Source: an uncultured Bacteroidales bacterium (GTDB taxonomy: Bacteria > Bacteroidota > Bacteroidia > Bacteroidales > P3). From it: a stretch of DNA of 64,000 bases. This document shows, piece after piece, positions 1 through 8,255 of the stretch. The first letter of the stretch is position 1; every line of letters starts with the position of its first letter. The notes under the pieces were generated by a model. It saw only the letters and a list, made by a program, of their open reading frames with translations. It was not told the origin of the DNA and did no database searches. A program made the position numbers and the translations under genes. The stretch covers positions 1-64,000 of the forward strand of contig ONQD01000003.1 in the NCBI GenBank assembly GCA_900319865.1. The letters are read 5' to 3'.

Positions 1-22
1 TTAATATTTTGGTTTTCAATTG

Positions 23-30
23 CAAAGATA
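23..30 (-). promoter_or_regulatory. Bacteroidota -7 element reading out of the window
   Basis: Minus-strand TATCTTTG followed by CA, a match to the Bacteroidota -7 consensus TAnnTTTG. It lies downstream of the maf terminator and points left, so it probably drives a gene beyond the left edge. No -33 element was confirmed. Confidence 0.6.
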
Positions 31-105
31 CGAAATTTCTTATGATTACCTTCTTTTTTTCTGATAAAGTTATTAACAAAGTTATCCCGAACTCACGCAT
101 TACAT

Positions 106-131
106 AAAAAAGGGCGGATTACTTACCGCCC
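106..131 (-). terminator. Intrinsic terminator overlapping the maf stop codon
   Basis: On the minus strand a 6-bp GGGCGG/CCGCCC stem (131-126 with 117-112) with an 8-nt loop is followed by six Ts. The stem begins inside the last codons of maf (Gly-Gly-Lys-stop), so the terminator is partly coding. It should end the leftward cluster that starts at 4065. Confidence 0.75.
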
Positions 132-694
132 ATCATATTCATCAATTCTTTGTATAACCTAACCGTGGGCAATCCCATTACATTGTAAAAACAGCCCTCT
201 ATCCTCTCTATTCCCACCATGCCTATCCATTCTTGAATCCCATAGGCACCGGCCTTGTCAAATGGCTTATAAGTATCCACATAAAAGGATATTTCATCGT
301 CTGTTAGATTGCGGAAATACACATGGGTGCACTCTGTAAAGCTCTCCTGTCCTTTCTGACCCCTAAGGCATACCCCGGTATACACCTGATGCACGTCACC
401 CGAAAGGTCATTCAACATTTCAATAGCCTCTTGGCGACTATGGGGCTTGCCCAATACCTTGCCTCGATGAACCACCACGGTATCGGCCGTCACTAATACC
501 TCACTGGGTCCTATCTCATACCGATAACCTGTAGCCTTCTTGCAAGCTATAGCCTCAGCCACATTATCGACTGCAATATCAGATTCCAGTCGTTCATCCA
601 CATCAATATCAACAACCCGATACTCCAACCCCAACTGCCCTATTAGCTCGCGCCGGCGTGGAGATTTGGAAGCCAGCAATAACTTCACTGTCAT
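119..694 (-). CDS. maf: Maf-like nucleoside triphosphate pyrophosphatase
   Basis: A 191-residue Maf/Ham1-superfamily protein. The family hydrolyses non-canonical or modified nucleoside triphosphates such as dTTP/UTP and their analogues to monophosphate and pyrophosphate, which keeps them out of nucleic acids. The N-terminal signature LLASKSPRRREL (residues 6-17) is the phosphate-binding loop typical of Maf, and the TADTVV segment near residue 69 carries the conserved acidic residue. Length is normal for the family. The start codon overlaps the stop of the upstream MORN-repeat gene by four bases, so the two are probably translationally coupled. It is the last gene of a leftward cluster and ends in a terminator built into its final codons. 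Substrate specificity (YhdE or YceF type) was not settled. Confidence 0.93.
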   Translation of the reverse strand: MTVKLLLASKSPRRRELIGQLGLEYRVVDIDVDERLESDIAVDNVAEAIACKKATGYRYEIGPSEVLVTADTVVVHRGKVLGKPHSRQEAIEMLNDLSGDVHQVYTGVCLRGQKGQESFTECTHVYFRNLTDDEISFYVDTYKPFDKAGAYGIQEWIGMVGIERIEGCFYNVMGLPTVRLYKELMNMMGGK

Positions 695-1872
695 CTGCTC
701 TTCTTGGCGGTATTGTCCTGCATGGAGGTCATCTGCCCTTCTTTAAACTGGGCTACAACACCCTCCTTGCCATATTTATCATACCATATCCACTTGCCGT
801 TCTTCATACCGTTCACAAAAGTACCCGTCTCCTCTGGGTAACCGGCGGTATTGTAACGTTCATACTTGCCGTCACGAACACCATTCACATAATTCTCCGA
901 CAGTTCAACTTTGCCATTGGGATGGTAACGGACAGTCTTGCCGTGCTGCAAGTCATCCTTATAGTTCATCTCGTAACGAACGCTGCCATCGTCGTACACG
1001 CCACGCCACAAGCCCTCTTTCTTCCCATTATGGAAACTGCCGGTATAGTCCAACTTCCCGTCTTCATACCAGGCGGTCCATGTGCCTTCCTCCTTGTCGT
1101 TTACATACTGGCCTTCGTGAAGTTTTTGGCCACTCTCGTACCAAGTGGTCCACAAGCCTTGACGATAACCATTGCTATATTCTCCCTCGCGCCATTTCTC
1201 GCCAGTCTCATAGTAATATGTCCACACTCCAGTCTCGTTTCCGTCCGTATAATGTCCACGGATACCCACTTTGCCGTTGGTACGCCAGTAGAAAATCCAT
1301 TCGCCTTCCTGCTCGCCCTGTACCAAATCGCCTTCGTGATCTTTCTGTCCATTGGCGGTCCACCAGATAGCATGGCCTTCCAGTTCACCATCCACATATT
1401 CACCTTCGAATTTCAGCTGGCCATTCTCGTGCCACTCGCGGGTTTTGCCTTCTTTCACTCCATTCACGTATGGCACCTCATCCTTCTTCTGGCCATTATT
1501 ATACCACGAAACGAACATACCCTCTTTCTTGCCGTCCACAACTTTCACCTCACTCTGCAATTTACCGTCAGCATACCAGGTACGGCTCATTCCATTGCCA
1601 CTCATCACATTTTCCTCATGTTTCGAGCCATCATTATAGAAGACTCTCCACACTCCCACCTTACGACCCTGGTTGTCGTATTTACCCTGACGGAAAACCT
1701 TTCCATTCGGATGCCACCAGGTCCAGTTGCCAACATGCACACTGTCTTCATTCAGCGTACCCGACACATACATCTGGTCCGGATGGGTTGCATAAGGAAC
1801 CTCATAACGAATCTGAGCTGAAGCCGACATGGCCAGCATTAGAACGAACGCAAGAAAGAAAGCTCTTTTCAT
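691..1872 (-). CDS. Secreted MORN-repeat (YwqK-type) protein
   Basis: A 393-residue protein with a cleavable signal peptide (about residues 1-19, ending SASA|Q) followed by about fourteen repeats of 22-25 residues with the pattern G-x-W-x-x-(Y/W)-x-x-x-G-x-(K/L)-x-x-x-G, the MORN_2 (YwqK) type. The whole mature protein is repeats, with no enzymatic domain. In Bacteroidota such proteins are periplasmic or surface located and of unknown function; the 'antitoxin' label in databases comes from family naming and is not evidence for a toxin-antitoxin role here. It overlaps maf by four bases and lies 57 bp after the DUF4270 gene, so all are probably co-transcribed. Function is unknown. Confidence 0.85.
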   Translation of the reverse strand: MKRAFFLAFVLMLAMSASAQIRYEVPYATHPDQMYVSGTLNEDSVHVGNWTWWHPNGKVFRQGKYDNQGRKVGVWRVFYNDGSKHEENVMSGNGMSRTWYADGKLQSEVKVVDGKKEGMFVSWYNNGQKKDEVPYVNGVKEGKTREWHENGQLKFEGEYVDGELEGHAIWWTANGQKDHEGDLVQGEQEGEWIFYWRTNGKVGIRGHYTDGNETGVWTYYYETGEKWREGEYSNGYRQGLWTTWYESGQKLHEGQYVNDKEEGTWTAWYEDGKLDYTGSFHNGKKEGLWRGVYDDGSVRYEMNYKDDLQHGKTVRYHPNGKVELSENYVNGVRDGKYERYNTAGYPEETGTFVNGMKNGKWIWYDKYGKEGVVAQFKEGQMTSMQDNTAKKSR

Positions 1873-1929
1873 TTTATAAAGATATTGATTGTTACTTTAC
1901 TACTTTTTACTACTTTTATTTCATTCCGG

Positions 1930-3219
1930 CTAATCGGAATAAATAAATTCTATCCTCACAGGATCATCCACACCGGTTCCGTTAATCACCGTGCGCATTG
2001 CCTGCGACCTACGGGAATCTATAATCAACTCCATGCCGTGGTCCACACCGCTACGCATCAATTCCTGCATGTGTCTTGTCACCCGCAAACGGTAATAGCC
2101 CTTGTCTTCATGATAGTATCCATCAAAGCCTCCCACCGTATAAGGATTGGACAGAACACTTGCATCTGTGATATACACCTGACTGCTGTCGTCGAAATTT
2201 TTCAATGCGAAAATACGCTTAGGCGTCTGCTCCATGTCTGCCTTTTCGTTCAATGGCAACAACAATTCCGCGTAATGAATCACTGCTGTGGGGTGATTTT
2301 TACGGAAATTGTTCAAAAACTCCTGCATGTTCAACCTCACACGGGTACCGCCTAATGGTTCCAGATAGAGTGCCTCGTTCCCCTCAAGCGAATCCTTGGT
2401 ATGATTGGCAATGACTGCAACAGGAGACGACATATAATCATGCTCATAATACATACAATGCGCCGCATCTACATTAATGGGAAACACATACTTCAAGTCG
2501 TTGGCGGTCGGGGTATGGTAAAACATCTCCAGCTGTGTGCCGGTTGCCGTATAGTCCACAGTCAACATTCTGTTCGAATTGTCAGCCAGTTTCAGACTGA
2601 AACCCTTTGTAATCTTTAAAAAGTCCTCCTGCGAGCACACCTGTTTAAGCACAGGGAATATCGTCGGACGCATCACCATCTTGACTGTATCGCCCTTCAC
2701 AATCACCTCATCGTCAAAAAAGCACACATCACTCTCGGCCAAAGTGTGGTTAGAATAGTATGCACTGTCGCTCTCAAGCGGTTCTGCCAGTTGATTAATG
2801 ATGATGTGAACTGGAAACGGCGTTGAGTCCTGCACCACGGGAAACACTGTATCGAGCACCAATGTCATCACCACAGAGTCAATCTCAACGCTTTCATCCA
2901 TAGAAATACCTTGGTCGGACGAGATATTGATCTGAGAATAGATAATCGAACGCACCTTGCCGAAGTTCTCATCGGTCCAGTCACCAAAGATTCCGGAGGT
3001 ATAACCGGCCGTCAACAAAGAATCTTCGTAAACGGTGCATGCCGAGAGATAAGCCGTTTCTTTAATTCCATCAAAAAGAGTAGTCGGATCCTGCAAATTG
3101 AGTCCCAAGTCCGACTCTTTCTCGTTACAGGCCATCGGCAACAACATCAAAAACACCCCCAAGGGCATCAATAATTTCTTAAACGACATGTATTTAAATA
3201 TTGTTTTGAAAGTATTCAT
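1930..3219 (-). CDS. DUF4270 family lipoprotein
   Basis: A 429-residue Bacteroidota-specific DUF4270 protein of unknown function. The N-terminus is a lipoprotein signal: hydrophobic stretch, lipobox LPMAC with Cys31, then an acidic E-K-E-S-D segment that may favour export to the outer leaflet. The rest is beta-rich without enzyme motifs. A second in-frame ATG at residue 11 (position 3189) would give a shorter, more standard signal peptide, so the true start could be either. The upstream starch-synthase-like gene ends 21 bp before the start, indicating one operon. I recall the same pairing in other Bacteroidales (knowledge, not checked here). DUF4270 assignment rests on the characteristic N-terminal ESDLGLNLQDP region and overall pattern. 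Confidence 0.85.
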   Translation of the reverse strand: MNTFKTIFKYMSFKKLLMPLGVFLMLLPMACNEKESDLGLNLQDPTTLFDGIKETAYLSACTVYEDSLLTAGYTSGIFGDWTDENFGKVRSIIYSQINISSDQGISMDESVEIDSVVMTLVLDTVFPVVQDSTPFPVHIIINQLAEPLESDSAYYSNHTLAESDVCFFDDEVIVKGDTVKMVMRPTIFPVLKQVCSQEDFLKITKGFSLKLADNSNRMLTVDYTATGTQLEMFYHTPTANDLKYVFPINVDAAHCMYYEHDYMSSPVAVIANHTKDSLEGNEALYLEPLGGTRVRLNMQEFLNNFRKNHPTAVIHYAELLLPLNEKADMEQTPKRIFALKNFDDSSQVYITDASVLSNPYTVGGFDGYYHEDKGYYRLRVTRHMQELMRSGVDHGMELIIDSRRSQAMRTVINGTGVDDPVRIEFIYSD

Positions 3220-3240
3220 TTTCTTCTGAAGCCAAACTTA

Positions 3241-4065
3241 TTAGTTATTCAAGGCACTCCCGCACAAGGTTTCATACAGCTTATTGATGCGGGCGTAGAA
3301 ATCAGCACGGACGGGATTATACTCAAGCACGTGGCGTTTATTCTCCTTGGCAAACTGAATCAACTCGGGATTGACCGTAGGCGAACCAATCACAATACCG
3401 TTGGCATAAGTGATGGCGGCTTTCATCAGTGTCATATAATCAAGATTCTGATACAGACGCAAATCCTTGGCAGTGGCACCGTCGGCACGCATTTTCTTTT
3501 CCATCTCTTCGGCAAACCTACCCTCAAAAGCGTCATCGGTCAATGTTAGCACTGTGCGTGTTCCCGTAAAGAAGGCATTCTCCTTATTGATTCGTCTCAG
3601 GTAGAACGGAACCATACCGCTGAACCAGCCAGAGAAATGAATCAAATGGGGCTGCCAAGCCAATTTGCGCACTGCTTCCAGAGCACCTCGGCCAAAGAAG
3701 AGGATACGCTCATCGTTATTGGGTTTCAGTATCCCCGAATCGTCAAAAGTACTGCCATAATGCGAAAAGTACTCCTCATTATCTATAAAGTACACCTGCA
3801 GTCTGGCCGAAGGGATGGAACCTACCTTTATAATCAACTGATGATCACAGTTGTTTACAATCAAATTCATTCCCGAAAGCCGAATCACCTCATGCAACTG
3901 ATGCTTGCGTTCATTGATTCCGTTAAACAATGGCATAAAGACTCTTATCTCCCTGCCCAGCTCCTGAGTATATTGAGGCAGATAACGCCCCAGCACGGAA
4001 GCATCATTCTCTTCCGAAAAAGGTGTAACAACCTGATTTATATAAAGTATTCTTCCCTTTGCCAT
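3241..4065 (-). CDS. Starch/glycogen synthase N-terminal-domain protein, probably non-catalytic
   Basis: A 274-residue protein matching only the first Rossmann domain of GT5 glycogen synthases: ILYINQVVTPF at the N-terminus, then LPQYTQELGREIRVFMP and the VYFIDN(E)EYF segment. The second domain is absent (normal GlgA is about 480 residues). The KTGG loop that binds ADP-glucose in GlgA is replaced by E-E-N-D, so synthase activity is unlikely. Start chosen at the ATG at 4065 because the -7 element at 4093-4100 places transcription start near 4086, downstream of the farther ATG at 4095. First gene of the leftward cluster with DUF4270, MORN and maf. Bacteroidales genomes commonly carry this short form; its role is unknown. 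Confidence 0.8.
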   Translation of the reverse strand: MAKGRILYINQVVTPFSEENDASVLGRYLPQYTQELGREIRVFMPLFNGINERKHQLHEVIRLSGMNLIVNNCDHQLIIKVGSIPSARLQVYFIDNEEYFSHYGSTFDDSGILKPNNDERILFFGRGALEAVRKLAWQPHLIHFSGWFSGMVPFYLRRINKENAFFTGTRTVLTLTDDAFEGRFAEEMEKKMRADGATAKDLRLYQNLDYMTLMKAAITYANGIVIGSPTVNPELIQFAKENKRHVLEYNPVRADFYARINKLYETLCGSALNN

Positions 4066-4092
4066 ACTATAATGCATATTATATTCGATATG

Positions 4093-4100
4093 CAAAGATA
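4093..4100 (-). promoter_or_regulatory. -7 promoter element of the starch-synthase-like operon
   Basis: Minus-strand TATCTTTG followed by CA, 27 nt upstream of the chosen ATG at 4065. Its position rules out the farther upstream ATG at 4095 as the main start. Confidence 0.75.
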
Positions 4101-4279
4101 CGATTTTTTTTTTGATTATCGGGAAAAAATCTCCACTTTGATTTTTGTAGGTTCAGCCTATCCTCTGCACATCCCCGAAAGCCAACCCCCACGCACATCT
4201 CGGCAATTCCGCCCGTCGAATGTTAGTAACTTGTTAATAACTAACAATGTTAATTACTTCCCCACCCACTTTTTTTGTG

Positions 4280-4287
4280 TAATTTTG
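4280..4287 (+). promoter_or_regulatory. -7 promoter element of recX
   Basis: TAATTTTG, with only four bases between it and the first ATG (4292). Transcription should begin at or next to that ATG, giving a leaderless mRNA, or a 12-16-nt leader if the second ATG (4304) is used. Confidence 0.7.
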
Positions 4288-4291
4288 CAAC

Positions 4292-4777
4292 ATGGTACAG
4301 AATATGTCAGAAGAAGAAATGTCGCTGTTAGCCAAAGCAGAACGCTATTGTGCCAACGAAGAACAATGTCGCACTTCCGTAAAGAAAAAGCTATGCGATT
4401 GGGGTGCTTCGCTCGCTGTGTCGGGCAAGATTGTAAACCGCCTTGTTGAACAGGGATATATTGACGAGCGCCGTTATGCTCGCGCCTATGTCTCTGCCAA
4501 ACTGCGTACCCAAAAATGGGGCCGCCTCAAGGTCATCTATCAACTCCGTTCCAAACAAGTACCACCCAAATTTATCACTGAGGCTCTTGCCGAAATCTCC
4601 GACGAGGAATACCGCAGCATCATGCTTGACGTGGCCAACAACAAATGGAGCACCTACCCCACTTCCGACACTCCCGCCAAACGTCGCAGCAAACTCGTCA
4701 CCTTCCTGGCCTCACGCGGCTACGAGTCACCCGAAATCCAGAACATGCTCAACGAGCACTTCAGCAACGAGGAATAA
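4292..4777 (+). CDS. recX: RecX family regulatory protein
   Basis: A 161-residue cytoplasmic RecX protein, a modulator that caps RecA filaments and inhibits RecA strand exchange. Diagnostic segments are the first repeat (AERYCANEEQC...VKKKLCDWG), the central V-x-x-L-x-x-x-G-Y-I-D-x-x-R-Y-A-R-A-(Y/F) motif near residues 50-66, and the K-x-G-x-x-x-I-x-x-x-L segment that follows. It is all helical with three three-helix repeats, as usual. A second ATG at residue 5 is possible. recA is not adjacent. The gene is monocistronic: own -7 element directly before the ATG and a strong terminator at 4802-4841. Confidence 0.92.
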   Translation: MVQNMSEEEMSLLAKAERYCANEEQCRTSVKKKLCDWGASLAVSGKIVNRLVEQGYIDERRYARAYVSAKLRTQKWGRLKVIYQLRSKQVPPKFITEALAEISDEEYRSIMLDVANNKWSTYPTSDTPAKRRSKLVTFLASRGYESPEIQNMLNEHFSNEE

Positions 4778-4801
4778 TTATTCACAACTCTATATATACC
4801 C

Positions 4802-4841
4802 TCCACCCTTTCCCCTCTCGGGCAAAGGGTGGATTTTTTTT
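4802..4841 (+). terminator. Intrinsic terminator of recX
   Basis: A 10-bp stem (TCCACCCTTT at 4802-4811 with AAAGGGTGGA at 4824-4833), 12-nt loop, then eight Ts on the plus strand. Confidence 0.9.
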
Positions 4842-4941
4842 GAATGAATCAACACCCATAGAAAAAAACAGGACACCAAATGCAAAGCACCCAGTGTCTC
4901 CAGTTGCAAAGGCAGTTGATTACTACCTTTCCCGGCATTTA

Positions 4942-5727
4942 TTAGAAAAACTCGATATCCACCTTGAAGTCAACCTTCAACCCGAAGAACTGTTCTGCAC
5001 TGTTCTCACACATGGCTATCTGCAAGTTACCGGATGAAGATACCGTAAGTATCAAAGCAAACCTGTTGTTCACTGCATCCAGATACCCCGGCTCTATCCT
5101 GTCCAAAGTCCGCTCCCTCACCGTCATCCTGAATTTACGTCCTTGCCGCAGCCGTTCAAATTCCTCGTATGTTATATTAAGGTCAGCATTACCGTATGCA
5201 TCGATATAGCACACATACGCCGTCACCTTGTTTCCCATCACTATAGGGCTGAACGGGGTAGACCTGTACAACGACTCCAGCGGGAATCCCAATTCTTCCA
5301 AAGCGGCACCATGTGCCAGCAACGCAGCCACCTTGCAAAACAGGTCACTCGCCGCGAAAGTGAAAAAACTTCCCTCCTGCATCACTTTGTCTATCACCAC
5401 GCCTTCCCAGCCATCCCCAACCAAAGCACCCGGCAATCCATTGTCTATCGTGATAAAATACTGCCCCTTATACCGGATGACGACAAAGGGATTCTTCACC
5501 GTCTGCGACGACTTCACATCTATAATATGAATTGTCCCTTCCGGGAAGTCGAGGCATGAATTCTTAGCCACAAATACAGCCTTCGAAAGCTGGAACGGTT
5601 CTATTCCATGGGTGATGTCCACCACCCGGACGCCTGGAATATACGAATACAACTTTCCCTTTACCTTCCCTTGGAAGAAATCCTTATACCCCCAATCGGT
5701 AGTCAATGTGACAATCTGTGATTCCAT
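4942..5727 (-). CDS. SAM hydroxide adenosyltransferase (DUF62 family)
   Basis: A 261-residue member of the SAM hydroxide adenosyltransferase / chlorinase-fluorinase superfamily (DUF62). Family members split S-adenosylmethionine into adenosine and methionine using water. The N-terminal TLTTDWGYKDFFQGKVKG motif with the conserved Asp, the V-D-I-T-H segment (about 36-40) and the D-N-G-L-P-G segment near residue 95 are diagnostic, followed by the C-terminal beta-barrel domain (Y-x-D-A-Y-G-N-A-D-L-N). Halogenases of the superfamily carry an extra loop that is not evident. Physiological role is unclear. Single gene, convergent with recX; a -7 element at 5789-5796 gives a leader of about 55 nt. Confidence 0.9.
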   Translation of the reverse strand: MESQIVTLTTDWGYKDFFQGKVKGKLYSYIPGVRVVDITHGIEPFQLSKAVFVAKNSCLDFPEGTIHIIDVKSSQTVKNPFVVIRYKGQYFITIDNGLPGALVGDGWEGVVIDKVMQEGSFFTFAASDLFCKVAALLAHGAALEELGFPLESLYRSTPFSPIVMGNKVTAYVCYIDAYGNADLNITYEEFERLRQGRKFRMTVRERTLDRIEPGYLDAVNNRFALILTVSSSGNLQIAMCENSAEQFFGLKVDFKVDIEFF

Positions 5728-5788
5728 TTCTGATTCTGTGTATCTTAAATCAACTAAACATAGTTTGGGAACTTGGCTTGTGAAACTG

Positions 5789-5796
5789 CAAAATTA
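5789..5796 (-). promoter_or_regulatory. -7 promoter element of the SAM hydroxide adenosyltransferase gene
   Basis: Minus-strand TAATTTTG followed by CAG, 61 nt upstream of the ATG at 5727. Confidence 0.6.
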
Positions 5797-6120
5797 CGCT
5801 TTTTCCACCACATGACAAAATAAATTTCCAAACTTTATTTCAATCCACACATTTTCATATCCCTACAGGCATGTCTCCACACATCTCCCCTTCCAACACA
5901 ATCCAAAGCATTGTCACTCCCTCTTTCCGGATGCCGAAATATCATAAAAAGGCCAATAACGAACGTTAGTAGGTCCAGCGATGCCTCGGTGATAGTCTAG
6001 ACAAACGGAACCCAGCTCGAAGGTGAAAAGTCTCCGGATTATGCCTGCCCAATGTACTCGACCTCAAAAAAAAACAGTCATATTATAGACCCCAGCAAAT
6101 ATAATATCACAAAAAAATCG

Positions 6121-6128
6121 TATCTTTG
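6121..6128 (+). promoter_or_regulatory. -7 promoter element of the suf operon
   Basis: TATCTTTG, 63 nt before the sufC ATG. No repressor operator of the IscR type could be recognised by eye. Confidence 0.7.
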
Positions 6129-6191
6129 TAGTTGGGTTTTACCCATCACAAACAACACAATTATACAATAAATTAGACATTTACATATAAT

Positions 6192-6956
6192 ATGGCATTA
6201 CTTTCCATACGCAATTTGCACGCCTCCATCGGCGACAAAGAAATTCTGAAAGGCGTCAACCTCGAGGTTGAACGGGGCGAAGTACACTCTATCATGGGTC
6301 CCAACGGCAACGGCAAGAGCACCCTCGCCGGTGTCATCGCCGGCAACAGCAAATACACTGTCACCGAAGGCGAAGTAATATACAAGGGGAAAAACATCCT
6401 CGACATGCCCGTCGACCAACGTGCCTGCGAAGGCATCTTCCTCGGATTTCAATACCCGGTTGAAATCCCCGGCGTGAGCATCACCAATTTCATGCGCACC
6501 GCCGTCAACGAGCAACGCAAATACCGCGGTCTCGATCCCCTCACCGGCTCCCAGTTCCTCAAACTGATGGATGAGAAGAAGAAGATTGTCGAAATGACCA
6601 CCAACCTTGCCAACCGCTCTGTCAACGAAGGGTTCAGCGGTGGTGAGAAGAAGAAGAACGAGATATTCCAGATGGCTATGCTCGACCCCACACTCGCCAT
6701 TCTCGACGAGACCGACTCCGGCCTCGACATCGATGCCCTCCGCATCGTCGCCACCGGCGTCAACAAACTGCGCCGTTCCGACAATGCCACCGTCGTAATC
6801 ACACACTATCAACGCCTGCTCGATTACATCATCCCCGATTTCGTCCATGTGCTCTACGAAGGACGTATTGTCAAGACTGGCCCCAAAGAGCTCGCCCTCG
6901 AACTCGAGTCCAAAGGCTACGAATGGATTAAGCAAGAACTTGAACAACAGAAGTGA
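6192..6956 (+). CDS. sufC: Fe-S cluster assembly ATPase SufC
   Basis: A 254-residue ABC-type ATPase, the energy subunit of the SufBCD scaffold for Fe-S cluster assembly. Walker A GPNGNGKST (about 37-45), the Suf-type signature region FSGGEKKKNEIFQM (about 149-162), Walker B LAILDETDSGLDIDAL with the Glu, and the H-loop ITHYQRLL are all present; the SGGEKKR/K form and the DETDSGLD sequence distinguish SufC from transporter ATPases. Length is typical. It is followed directly by sufD, whose ATG lies 8 bp after its stop. sufB, normally just upstream in Bacteroidota, is not in the preceding 6 kb. Confidence 0.96.
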   Translation: MALLSIRNLHASIGDKEILKGVNLEVERGEVHSIMGPNGNGKSTLAGVIAGNSKYTVTEGEVIYKGKNILDMPVDQRACEGIFLGFQYPVEIPGVSITNFMRTAVNEQRKYRGLDPLTGSQFLKLMDEKKKIVEMTTNLANRSVNEGFSGGEKKKNEIFQMAMLDPTLAILDETDSGLDIDALRIVATGVNKLRRSDNATVVITHYQRLLDYIIPDFVHVLYEGRIVKTGPKELALELESKGYEWIKQELEQQK

Positions 6957-6964
6957 GCCCTGCC

Positions 6965-8248
6965 ATGGAAAAATTAGTTCAACAATTCCGCGACATCCAG
7001 CCCACACTGCGCAAAAACGAAGTGTGGCGCTTTGCCGATTTCTCTGCCCTCCTCACCGACGACCTCCAAATCTCTCATGGCGAACGCCAAACCGCCGAAT
7101 ACCATTGCAATATCCCCGACCTCGACACCCTCCGACTGGTGGTGGAAAACGGCTATTGCCACATGCCCCTCCTTCAAACCGAACAAGGCATGGTGGTGGC
7201 TGGCCTGCGCGACATCTGCAGCTCCCGCCCCGACTTTGTGCGTCAATTCTTCGGCACCTGCACCCCACTTCCCAATCCCTACCTGCAACTCAACAGCGAC
7301 AACTATTCCGACGGACTATTTGTTTACGTTCCTGACGGTCTCCATGTCCAGCAACCCATCCAACTCCAATCTGTCATCAACGCAGGGCACGGCTTATTCC
7401 TCCAAGTGCGCAACCTCATAGTCATAGGACGCGACAGCCAAGCCACGTTCATCCTTTGCGACGACTCCTACGACGCTGCTCCCGCTTTCGCCAACAATGT
7501 GACCGAAATATTCATTGACCAGAACGCCTCGGTCGAATGCTACAAAATGCAGAACCTCAACAACCAGACCGGACTCCTCAACCACACCTACGCCTCGCTC
7601 GGCACCGGTGCTTCGTTCCGCTCTGTGGCCGTAACCCTCAACGGTGGACACATCCGCAACCACACCGAGGTGCGCATGAATGGTGAGCACTGCAATGTCC
7701 AGGCCCACGGTCTTTATCTTAACGACCAAGAGCAGCAAGTGGACAACTACATCTTCGTCGACCACGCCAGCCCCAATTGCCACAGCCGCGAACTCTTCAA
7801 AGGCATCCTTGACGACTCCGCCCGCGGCTCTTTCAACGGCCATGTCCTGGTTCGTGAAGGCGCCACAAAAACCGAAGCCTATCAGTCGAACAAGAACATA
7901 CTCCTCACCGACAAGGCTTTTATCAACACCAAGCCCTTCCTCGAAATCTACAACGACGACGTGAAATGCTCGCACGGCAGCACCATAGGACAGCTCGACG
8001 AGCAAGCCCTCTTCTATATCCGTTCCCGCGGCGTGAGCGACCGCACCGCCCGCACACTTCTCCTCTATGCATTCTGCGACGAGGTGCTGCAGCAAATCGA
8101 GCTTCAGCCGCTCCGCGAACGTCTCTCCGACCTCGTCAAAAAACGCCTCCACGGCGAGCTTACCCTCTGCTCCGAGTGTGCACTGCACTGCAACACACCC
8201 TGCAACGGCCCCGAAGTCAATTTCCATATCGACCCCTCCAAATTGTAA
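6965..8248 (+). CDS. sufD: Fe-S cluster assembly protein SufD
   Basis: A 427-residue SufB/SufD-family protein; with SufB and SufC it forms the scaffold on which Fe-S clusters are built. The N-terminal helical segment (LRKNEVWRFADFSALL) and the C-terminal beta-helix core (CSHGSTIGQLDEQALFYIRSRG and the A-R-x-L-L-x-x-A-F segment) are diagnostic. The conserved His of the core is present (KCSHG). The ATG at 6965 is preferred over a GTG at 6953 that would overlap sufC. SufD assignment over SufB rests on the shorter length and on downstream position after sufC. The next gene starts 7 bp after the stop, so the three genes form one operon. sufS is not downstream, unlike the usual order. Confidence 0.92.
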   Translation: MEKLVQQFRDIQPTLRKNEVWRFADFSALLTDDLQISHGERQTAEYHCNIPDLDTLRLVVENGYCHMPLLQTEQGMVVAGLRDICSSRPDFVRQFFGTCTPLPNPYLQLNSDNYSDGLFVYVPDGLHVQQPIQLQSVINAGHGLFLQVRNLIVIGRDSQATFILCDDSYDAAPAFANNVTEIFIDQNASVECYKMQNLNNQTGLLNHTYASLGTGASFRSVAVTLNGGHIRNHTEVRMNGEHCNVQAHGLYLNDQEQQVDNYIFVDHASPNCHSRELFKGILDDSARGSFNGHVLVREGATKTEAYQSNKNILLTDKAFINTKPFLEIYNDDVKCSHGSTIGQLDEQALFYIRSRGVSDRTARTLLLYAFCDEVLQQIELQPLRERLSDLVKKRLHGELTLCSECALHCNTPCNGPEVNFHIDPSKL

Positions 8249-8255
8249 CTCATTC

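Larger units (their letters stand above)
5728..6191. other. Intergenic region between divergent adenosyltransferase and suf genes
   Basis: 464 bp between divergent genes. It holds the -7 element TAATTTTG (5789-5796, minus) for the adenosyltransferase and TATCTTTG (6121-6128, plus) for sufC. The middle 300 bp shows no coding potential, RNA gene or repeat that I recognise. Confidence 0.6.

Noticed and set aside
658..1821. Long plus-strand frame opposite the MORN-repeat gene
   Set aside because: The minus-strand frame has a signal peptide and regular MORN repeats; the opposite frame is an antisense shadow produced by the repeat composition.
691..1872. Toxin-antitoxin module around the YwqK-type MORN protein
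   Set aside because: The antitoxin label comes from family naming; no toxin-like gene is adjacent and the protein has a signal peptide.
6953..6955. GTG start of sufD overlapping sufC
   Set aside because: An ATG 12 bp further gives the normal SufD N-terminus.
8067..8255. 63-residue N-terminal extension of the ABC exporter
   Set aside because: It overlaps sufD out of frame, is Ser/Thr/Pro-rich, and the conserved exporter N-terminus begins at 8256.
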